This document shows positions 1 through 4,727 of a stretch of 8,909 nucleotides of DNA, in pieces. The stretch covers positions 1 to 8,909 of the forward strand of contig JAEYYE010000159.1 of NCBI GenBank assembly GCA_023430945.1, written 5' to 3'. Every line of letters starts with the position of its first letter. Position 1 is the stretch's first letter. The translations under genes and the position numbers were made by a program. This DNA is from Bacteroidota bacterium (GTDB taxonomy: Bacteria; Bacteroidota; Bacteroidia; Flavobacteriales_F; PHOS-HE28). Under the pieces are notes generated by a model, which saw only the letters and a list, made by a program, of their open reading frames with translations, had not been told where the DNA came from and made no database searches.

Positions 1-369
1 CACCGTGTCCCCCGCCTTTACGATCACATTGATCACAAGACCGGGCATCGGCGCCTTTATCTCGCTCACTTTCGCTGTAGCGCTGTCGAAGCCCATGGTG
101 CGCATCATGCGTACCTGTTCGTCCTGCAATTTCACCGAATAGTTCCTGCCACCGATCCGCATGCGTACGATGCCGTTCTCCCTGTCTTCCTTCAGGATGA
201 GGATGCGATGGCTGCGGCCTTCGCGGATCAGGCTGAACTGCGAAGGTCCCGGAGCTTTCAGATCCGGTCCTTCTTCACCAGGGATCGACCAGGCTGAGGA
301 AGGTTTGGAGCGTTCGAGTACGATCTCCTCGGTGCGATCGTTCACGCGGGCGAACAGCTTTCTGGCCAT
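1..369 (-). CDS. Biotin carboxyl carrier-type subunit of an acyl-CoA carboxylase (N-terminal part, cut by window edge)
   Basis: The minus strand is open from an ATG at 369-367 to the window edge, giving the first 123 residues. Residues 105-123 (IKAPMPGLVINVIVKAGDTV region) match the opening strand of a biotinyl/lipoyl attachment domain; the KAPMPG motif normally lies about 30 residues before the biotinylated lysine of the AMKM motif, which would be off the window. Residues 1-100 form a variable N-terminal region (MARKLFARVND start) of the kind seen in stand-alone biotin carriers of Bacteroidota acetyl/propionyl-CoA carboxylases. The biotin carried by such a subunit shuttles carboxylate from a biotin carboxylase to a carboxyltransferase; a matching carboxyltransferase lies at 6736-8277. 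The frame stays open upstream to a stop at 474-472, so a start further out (a GTG at 387-385, for instance) is possible; an AGGTGAG sequence about 12 nt upstream mildly favours the ATG. It could instead be the tail of a fused biotin carboxylase only if the start call were wrong, but the upstream stop argues against that. Confidence 0.82.
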   Translation of the reverse strand, partial: MARKLFARVNDRTEEIVLERSKPSSAWSIPGEEGPDLKAPGPSQFSLIREGRSHRILILKEDRENGIVRMRIGGRNYSVKLQDEQVRMMRTMGFDSATAKVSEIKAPMPGLVINVIVKAGDTV

Positions 370-418
370 GTCGCGAAGGTAGCTCACCTGTAGCACGATC
401 GCAGGTTGTGAAAAGATC

Positions 419-433
419 TCCACGTAACGTGGA
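419..433. promoter_or_regulatory. Short inverted repeat in the divergent intergenic region
   Basis: TCCACGT-A-ACGTGGA is a 7-bp inverted repeat around one central base. It lies 50 bp upstream of the biotin carrier start and 118 bp upstream of the secreted-protein start, in the 181-bp divergent spacer (370-550). It could be an operator for a dimeric regulator, but nothing else supports this, and it would be coding if the carrier gene started further upstream. I saw no convincing TAnnTTTG element in this spacer on either strand. Confidence 0.25.
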
Positions 434-550
434 AGTTCCTCCCGGCCGAACGTTCCGTCAAACCACTTGTATCACTATTAACGGCCCATCACCCGAACGG
501 TCCGCAACTTGAGCGAAGCTCGGCTCGATCGAACTTAAAAACCCATTCAA

Positions 551-1498
551 ATGAAAAGATCGTTACTCTTTACAACCTCCATTCTTGTAGCCGGATCGAT
601 GTGTGCTCAGACCATCATCGTGGCCGAGGACTTTGAAAGCTATACCGCCGGTGAGCCGCTCACCCAGTCCGCTGGAGCACCTTGGTCCACCTGGAGTGGT
701 ACTGCGGGCGGATCAGAGGATCCCCTGATCTCCACCGACCAGGCATCTTCAGGCAGTAACAGTATAGAATTCGAAGGCACCGCGGCCGGCGGTCCGTTCG
801 ATGTGGTATTGCAGCTCGGCGATCGCACCACGGGATCTTACGGCATGGGCTGGAGCATGTACGTTACACCGGGGAACGGGGCCTATTTCAACATTCAGAA
901 GACTGAGGAGCCAGGCACCGAGTGGGGCCTGGACGTGAATTTCCTGGCCGATGGCACTTTTGAGATGATCGCCGATGACCAGACGACTACGGGAACGTAT
1001 CCGCAGGGTGAATGGTTCGAAGTGGGCATGATCATCGATCTGGATGGCGGCACGGGTACGCTTTCGATCGCCGATGGAACCCCGATGACTTGGGACTATG
1101 CGACCCAGGTCACTGGTGGTGCTGGAATGAACCAGTTGGGCGGCGTGAATTTCTTCGCCTACGCTGGTGGAACGGATGTACCGCATTTCTACATCGACGA
1201 TGTGGCCGTGGTGGATCTGACGCCGGTATCAGTTGGCGAGAACAGCGCCGGAAGTATTTCGATCTATCCCAATCCTGTGAAGGATGTTCTCACGATCGAG
1301 GTGCCTTCTGCTTCGGGCAATGCAGTGGTTTCCCTGGTGGATCTTACCGGCCGCACGGTAAGTGAAGGCCGTTCATTCGCGCAACAAGGTGCGACTTCGC
1401 GTACGCAGATCGATATGAACGGAATGCCGGCCGGTGTTTACCTGGTGCGTATCCAGGATGGCTCGGAGGGATCGGTACACCGCGTGGTACGCAACTGA
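551..1498 (+). CDS. Secreted T9SS cargo protein with beta-sandwich body and C-terminal sorting domain
   Basis: This 315-residue protein begins with a signal peptide (residues 1-20: charged MKR, hydrophobic core, probable cleavage after CAQ). Cys18 does not sit in a proper lipobox, so it is unlikely to be a lipoprotein. Residues about 22-222 start with the pattern AEDFESYTAG, alternate hydrophobic and Gly/Thr/Asp-rich stretches, and end in FYIDDVAVVDL. This resembles concanavalin-like (LamG/jelly-roll) domains of secreted Bacteroidota proteins; substrate unknown. Residues about 232-315 form a type A T9SS sorting domain: SISIYPNPVKDVLTIEV at 234-250, VSLVDLTGRTV at 260-270, and MPAGVYLVRI at 292-301, ending in a basic tail. 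Family knowledge says such domains are cleaved during export through the outer membrane, leaving the protein secreted or anchored at the surface. The start is preceded by an A-rich leader with no Shine-Dalgarno. It appears monocistronic and is closed by the terminator at 1518-1552. Confidence 0.88.
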   Translation: MKRSLLFTTSILVAGSMCAQTIIVAEDFESYTAGEPLTQSAGAPWSTWSGTAGGSEDPLISTDQASSGSNSIEFEGTAAGGPFDVVLQLGDRTTGSYGMGWSMYVTPGNGAYFNIQKTEEPGTEWGLDVNFLADGTFEMIADDQTTTGTYPQGEWFEVGMIIDLDGGTGTLSIADGTPMTWDYATQVTGGAGMNQLGGVNFFAYAGGTDVPHFYIDDVAVVDLTPVSVGENSAGSISIYPNPVKDVLTIEVPSASGNAVVSLVDLTGRTVSEGRSFAQQGATSRTQIDMNGMPAGVYLVRIQDGSEGSVHRVVRN

Positions 1499-1517
1499 AC
1501 GGAAGATATTGAAAAGA

Positions 1518-1552
1518 GAAACCCCGGCGCATCCGCCGGGGTTTCTTTTTTT
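1518..1552. terminator. Strong bidirectional intrinsic terminator
   Basis: A perfect 12-bp stem, GAAACCCCGGCG (1518-1529) paired with CGCCGGGGTTTC (1534-1545), encloses a CATC loop and is followed by seven Ts (1546-1552). On the other strand the same stem is followed by TCTTTTC (complement of 1517-1511). It lies between two convergent genes ending at 1498 and 1566, so it can stop transcription from both sides. Confidence 0.93.
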
Positions 1553-1565
1553 CCGATCGGCGGGA

Positions 1566-2120
1566 TCATTTGTCCTGCCGGGCATACTGCACCTCACATT
1601 CCACCCGCACTTCATCGCTCACCAGCACACCGCCGGTCTCCAGCATCGCATTCCAGTTCAGGCCGTAATCCTTGCGGTTGATCTTTCCACGTACCACCAG
1701 ACCGGCCTTCATGTTGCCCCAGGGATCTTTGTTCACACCGTTCCATTCCATGTCCAGGGTGATCGGCCTGGTAACGCCACGGATCGTAAGGTCGCCCTTC
1801 ACCTTCCATTCGTTATCGCCCGCGTTCTCGATGCTCGTTGCCTTGAAGGTGAGCTTCGGGTGGTTCTCCACATCGAAGAAATCCGCACTGCGCAAGTGGT
1901 TGTCCCGATCGGCGGAACCGGTATGGATCGAAGCGGTATCGGCCTCGAAGAAGACCTTGGCCGTGGAAAGGTCCTCACCGGTCATTTCCACCTCCGATCG
2001 GAATTTGTCGAAAGTGCCTGTCACAGTGCTGATCATCATGTGACGCACCTTGAATTGTATCTGGCTGTGCGCGGGATCGATCGCCCACGTGGTCCCTTGT
2101 TTTACTGCTGCTTCATTCAT
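1566..2120 (-). CDS. yceI: YceI family protein (cytoplasmic, lipocalin-like isoprenoid-binding fold)
   Basis: This 184-residue protein spans the whole YceI domain: WAIDPAHSQIQFKVRHMM (12-29), GTFDKF (35-40), DNHLRSADFFDVENHP (73-88), GDLTIRGVTRPI (109-120), GKINRKDYGLNWN (145-157) and ETGGVLVSDEV (161-171). Structures of relatives show an extended lipocalin-like barrel that binds a polyisoprenoid chain; the physiological role is generally unsettled. No signal peptide precedes the domain, unlike periplasmic E. coli YceI, so a cytoplasmic location is expected. The frame is open to 2276, but the ATG at 2120 was chosen because the family motif starts 11 residues later, the extra N-terminus has no resemblance to anything, and a good promoter lies between 2120 and 2206, inside that extension. 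The gene is monocistronic and shares the terminator at 1518-1552 with its convergent neighbour. Confidence 0.93.
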   Translation of the reverse strand: MNEAAVKQGTTWAIDPAHSQIQFKVRHMMISTVTGTFDKFRSEVEMTGEDLSTAKVFFEADTASIHTGSADRDNHLRSADFFDVENHPKLTFKATSIENAGDNEWKVKGDLTIRGVTRPITLDMEWNGVNKDPWGNMKAGLVVRGKINRKDYGLNWNAMLETGGVLVSDEVRVECEVQYARQDK

Positions 2121-2171
2121 GTTCGTATGGTTCTGATGGTTCTTTAAAAGCCTTTCACTTTTTTGTCGAAG

Positions 2172-2187
2172 GATACAAAGATACAAA
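2172..2187. repeat. Tandem 8-bp direct repeat GATACAAA x2
   Basis: GATACAAA occurs twice back to back at 2172-2179 and 2180-2187. On the minus strand this reads TTTGTATC twice, and the junction forms the -7 element of the yceI promoter. It abuts the palindrome at 2187-2206. Confidence 0.7.
2176..2183 (-). promoter_or_regulatory. Promoter -7 element for yceI (TATCTTTG)
   Basis: Read on the minus strand this is TATCTTTG, an exact match to the Bacteroidota -7 consensus TAnnTTTG. It lies 56 bp upstream of the yceI ATG in a locally AT-rich stretch. A clear TTTG at the usual -33 position is not visible; the palindrome at 2187-2206 occupies the spacer instead, which suggests regulated initiation. 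The predicted transcript starts near 2170 and has an A-rich leader. Confidence 0.65.
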
Positions 2188-2206
2188 TATTTTCCATGGA
2201 AAATAT
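2187..2206. promoter_or_regulatory. Perfect 20-bp palindrome, probable operator
   Basis: ATATTTTCCATGGAAAATAT is its own reverse complement over 20 bases, centred between 2196 and 2197. It lies immediately upstream of the yceI -7 element, about -11 to -30 relative to the predicted start, where a bound dimeric regulator would block RNA polymerase. It is also 143 bp upstream of the divergent gene at 2349, so it might act on both. The cognate regulator is not recognised and is not encoded in this window. Confidence 0.6.
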
Positions 2207-2348
2207 CATCCGAGTAAATTCTTTTGATCCTTGCTCGGAAGGGTAGTTCGAACCGTTCAAACATGGAACCTTCCACTCGTCACGATCATTGGTGTTCGCA
2301 GTAACTCCAAGCGTTCGATCCCCGTCCAATGGACAAACCCACACACCG

Positions 2349-2720
2349 ATGAACACCAACATCACACGTTCGATCGCCATCATGGCCACCGTATTCACGC
2401 TTGCCACCGCGTTCGCTGCGGAGCCCGTGAAGGTGTATTCCAACCTCTCGAAGAAGGCGCAGGAAAAAATGCTCGATCGCGCACTGAGCCGCCACCTTTC
2501 CTTCCCGCTCGCGGAAAAGGGCGATATGACCGGCGAGGTATATGTGAGCTTCGCGATCGATACGGAAGGGAAGATCGCTGTGCTGGAGTGCACCTCGAAG
2601 AATGAAAAGTTGAAGGATTACGTGATCAGGAAACTTGCCCGGATCGATATCGGCGAGAATCCGACCGGCATCTGGAAGACCACGCACATGAAGATATCCT
2701 TCCAACCCGAGCGCACGTGA
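2349..2720 (+). CDS. Small exported protein with TonB C-terminus-like domain
   Basis: This 123-residue protein has a clear signal peptide at residues 1-23 (cleavage after AFA, before AEPVKVY). The mature part contains a helical segment (33-50) and then GEVYVSFAIDTEGKIAVLECTSKN (62-85), a helix KLKDYVIRKLARI (87-99) and a final strand HMKISFQPE (113-121). The order strand-strand-helix-strand with a G-V-V-F-I-G-K pattern resembles the TonB C-terminal domain, which is common as a free-standing exported domain in Bacteroidota. It has no N-terminal membrane anchor beyond the signal and no Pro-rich linker, so it is not a working TonB energy transducer by itself. The frame is open from 2289, but the ATG at 2349 gives the signal peptide exactly. 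The role is unknown. It ends 19 bp before the stem of a strong terminator, so it is probably monocistronic. Confidence 0.72.
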   Translation: MNTNITRSIAIMATVFTLATAFAAEPVKVYSNLSKKAQEKMLDRALSRHLSFPLAEKGDMTGEVYVSFAIDTEGKIAVLECTSKNEKLKDYVIRKLARIDIGENPTGIWKTTHMKISFQPERT

Positions 2721-2739
2721 GCGGCCACGATGATCCACC

Positions 2740-2772
2740 AGAGAAGCCCCGGCCACCGGGGCTTCTCTTTTT
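2740..2772 (+). terminator. Intrinsic terminator after the small exported protein
   Basis: A perfect 13-bp stem, AGAGAAGCCCCGG (2740-2752) with CCGGGGCTTCTCT (2756-2768), has a 3-nt loop and a run of five Ts (2768-2772). Only the plus direction has a T tract. It isolates the gene ending at 2720 from the gene starting at 2831. Confidence 0.92.
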
Positions 2773-2830
2773 CCAATGCATCTGTAACTATCGATCCATG
2801 TTCCCGTCATATGCATACAAACCGATCGAG

Positions 2831-3808
2831 ATGAAAAAGTTGATGCCTTTCGCACTGATGCTGATCGCTGCCCAGGTCCTCGGCCAGACGGACAGCACCG
2901 GAACGGAAGAAGAGAGGAAAAGGATGATCAGCGTTGGCGTCTCTTCCAAGGAAGGTGGCTACGCCCGGATCGAGCAGGAAGGTGATACAACGAAGAAGAA
3001 GGATCCGTTCATCTTCGAGACGAAGCGCCGCAAATACACGATCACATCGGAACCCAAAGCCTGGGCTTCAGCCTCCGATAGTGTGGTCTCCATCATCGAT
3101 CGTGCGCGAAAGGATCGCAGGCAGCAATTCACCTACTGGTCCGGGATCGATGTAGGTGTGAACACGCTCCTGGGCGATGATGGTGATGCGGATCTCTCCG
3201 GCAACGCCGAGTTCATGGAGATCGACAACCCGCGATCACGTTTCCTCGCCATCAATTTCACCGAATCGAAGCTCGAGTTCGGATCGCATCATGCAGGGCT
3301 GCTCACGGGCCTGGGCGTTGAGTTCACGAGCTATCACCTGAAGAACAACGTGCTGCTTCAGTACGACGCCGATTCGGTTTTCGCGCTCGATGTGGAACGA
3401 CCTGAATTCCGCAAGAACAAGCTGCGCCAGATCGGCCTGCGCCTGCCACTGATGCTGGAGTTCAACACCAAGCGTGCGCCCCTGCCCACTGAGGCCGATC
3501 TTCTCGCGGGAAAGTCCATGGACCATGATCGGAAAGGGAACGTGCACATCGCTTTCGGCGTGGTGGGCAGCTGGTATTTCGATACCATGTACAAGCAGAA
3601 ATACCGCGACGACAGCGGTGAGGTGCGCAAGGATCGTGACAGTGGCGACTACCAATTGCTTCCCTACCGCGCAGCAGCTTCGGTGCGGATCGGTTACGGC
3701 GCCCTCAACCTCTTCGCGGAATATGCGCTCACGCCGTTGTTCCATGAAGGAAAAGGGCCGGAGCTCATTCCGTTCAACGTAGGGCTTACGATCATCGGGT
3801 TCAACTAG
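2831..3808 (+). CDS. Exported protein, probable outer-membrane beta-barrel
   Basis: This 325-residue protein begins with a signal peptide (MKKLMPFALMLIAAQVLGQ, cleavage near residue 19). Residues 20-100 are charged, Lys/Arg/Glu-rich and probably periplasmic or disordered. From about residue 101 the sequence alternates short amphipathic strands with polar turns: YWSGIDVGVNTL (102-113), FLAINF (138-143), HHAGLLTGLGVEFTSYHL (153-170), QIGLRLPLMLEF (200-211), VHIAFGVVGSWYF (238-250), AAASVRIGYGALNLFAEYAL (281-300), and a final strand NVGLTIIGFN. This is the pattern of PorT-like and related Bacteroidota outer-membrane beta-barrels of about 8 strands; I recognise the type, not a specific family. 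The frame is open from 2717 with another in-frame ATG at 2798, but only the ATG at 2831 opens directly on a signal peptide. It sits alone between two terminator-like hairpins. Confidence 0.75.
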   Translation: MKKLMPFALMLIAAQVLGQTDSTGTEEERKRMISVGVSSKEGGYARIEQEGDTTKKKDPFIFETKRRKYTITSEPKAWASASDSVVSIIDRARKDRRQQFTYWSGIDVGVNTLLGDDGDADLSGNAEFMEIDNPRSRFLAINFTESKLEFGSHHAGLLTGLGVEFTSYHLKNNVLLQYDADSVFALDVERPEFRKNKLRQIGLRLPLMLEFNTKRAPLPTEADLLAGKSMDHDRKGNVHIAFGVVGSWYFDTMYKQKYRDDSGEVRKDRDSGDYQLLPYRAAASVRIGYGALNLFAEYALTPLFHEGKGPELIPFNVGLTIIGFN

Positions 3809-3864
3809 CTCACGCCTCTGGTCCGGTAAAGGCGATCGTGCAACAAGGGAGTTGGATCCAATGG

Positions 3865-3898
3865 CCGCGGAAGAGTTCCTTCCGCGGTCCTGCGTTTT
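3865..3898 (+). terminator. Possible weak terminator after the beta-barrel gene
   Basis: CCGCGGAAG (3865-3873) pairs perfectly with CTTCCGCGG (3879-3887) across a 5-nt loop. The T run (TTTT, 3895-3898) starts 7 nt after the stem, so this is a poorer match to an intrinsic terminator than the other two in the window. Confidence 0.5.
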
Positions 3899-3918
3899 CA
3901 GCATACCGTTCAACTGGC

Positions 3919-3926
3919 TACTTTAG
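3919..3926 (+). promoter_or_regulatory. Candidate -7 element for yebC (TACTTTAG)
   Basis: TACTTTAG differs from TAnnTTTG at one position and lies 42 bp upstream of the yebC start. No firm -33 element is seen. Its last four bases run into the inverted repeat at 3923-3954. Confidence 0.45.
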
Positions 3927-3954
3927 CGGCTCGCAGCATTCACTGCGCCGCTAA
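3923..3954 (+). other. Inverted repeat / leader hairpin upstream of yebC
   Basis: TTAGCGGC (3923-3930) pairs with GCCGCTAA (3947-3954). Inside it, after a 2-nt bulge, GCAG (3933-3936) pairs with CTGC (3943-3946), leaving a 6-nt loop. The hairpin starts at the candidate promoter and ends 14 nt before the yebC ATG, so most of the predicted leader could be folded, or the repeat could be an operator. It has no T tract and is not a terminator. Confidence 0.5.
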
Positions 3955-3968
3955 TCCAACCGTGGACG

Positions 3969-4724
3969 ATGGGTCGCATCTTTGAGAAACGCAAGCACAA
4001 GATCTTCGCCCGTAATGCGAAGTTGAGCAAACTCTTCACGCGCATCGGGAAGGAGATCGCAATGGCCGTGAAGGCCGGCGGGCCCAATCCCGAATCGAAC
4101 TCCAGGTTGAAGATGGCGATCCAGAACGCCCGCGGCATGAACATGCCGAAGGATAATGTGGATCGTGCGATCAAGAAGGCGGCCGGTGGCGAGGAAGCGG
4201 ACTACCAGGAAGTGACGTATGAAGGGTATGCGCCCGGAGGCGTTGCGATCTTCGTGGATGCGGCAACCAACAACGTGAACCGCACGGTGAGCAATGTCCG
4301 CAGCTACTTCACCAAGACCGGTGGCAACCTTGGCACCAGCGGCTCGCTGAGCCACGTTTTTGAGCGCAAGGCCGAATTCGTGATCGAGAGCGCCGCCCTG
4401 AAAGGGAAGGATGCGGACGAGTTCGAGATGGAGGTGATCGATGGTGGCGCCGATGATGTGGTGCGCGATGAGGACGGTTTCACGATCTATGCGCCGTTCC
4501 AGAATTTCGGACAGATGCAACAACGGCTGGACGATCTCGGCGTGGAAGTGAAGAGCGCCGAATTGAAGCGCTTTCCGCTCTCAACGATCCCGGCCGACAT
4601 CAACACCGCGCGCAACGTGTTGAAGCTGGTGGATATGCTCGACGAGGATGATGATGTGAACGCGGTATATCACAACATGGACCTCACCGAGGAGGTGGAG
4701 GCTGAACTCGCCGAAGGCCAGTAG
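3969..4724 (+). CDS. yebC: YebC/PmpR (TACO1) family protein
   Basis: This 251-residue protein covers the full length of the YebC family. The N-terminal domain reads MGRIFEKRKHKIFARNAK, FTRIGKEIAMAVKAGGPNPE (23-42) and LKMAIQNARGMNMPKDNVDRAIKKA (47-71), followed by YEGYAPGGVAIFVDAATNNVNRT (84-106) and LGTSGSLSHVFERK (121-134), all family hallmarks. The C-terminal part (about 135-251) has the usual two alpha/beta domains and an acidic stretch (DEDDDV, 225-230). The short start (MGRIFEKRK rather than the MAGHSKWANIK of proteobacteria) is the Bacteroidota form. The family was named as transcription regulators, but mitochondrial TACO1 and bacterial relatives act in translation, reportedly helping ribosomes through proline-rich stretches; which applies here cannot be told from sequence. 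It is convergent with the histidine kinase gene, with 3 nt between the stop codons. Confidence 0.95.
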   Translation: MGRIFEKRKHKIFARNAKLSKLFTRIGKEIAMAVKAGGPNPESNSRLKMAIQNARGMNMPKDNVDRAIKKAAGGEEADYQEVTYEGYAPGGVAIFVDAATNNVNRTVSNVRSYFTKTGGNLGTSGSLSHVFERKAEFVIESAALKGKDADEFEMEVIDGGADDVVRDEDGFTIYAPFQNFGQMQQRLDDLGVEVKSAELKRFPLSTIPADINTARNVLKLVDMLDEDDDVNAVYHNMDLTEEVEAELAEGQ

Positions 4725-4727
4725 CGA

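Noticed and set aside
1434..2147. A 237-codon plus-strand frame overlapping the terminator and yceI
   Set aside because: It would have to pass through a strong terminator, and it is antisense to a clear YceI domain; its sequence has no family resemblance.
2121..2276. N-terminal extension of yceI to an ATG at 2276
   Set aside because: The added 52 residues do not resemble YceI or a signal peptide and would cover the promoter element and palindrome; the family start motif follows the ATG at 2120 closely.
2740..2772. Possible use of the 2740-2772 hairpin as a terminator on the minus strand too
   Set aside because: There is no T tract on the minus strand after the stem, and no minus-strand gene reads into it.
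3236..3913. A 225-codon minus-strand frame antisense to the beta-barrel gene
   Set aside because: The plus strand has a signal peptide and beta-strand pattern; the antisense frame is a compositional shadow.
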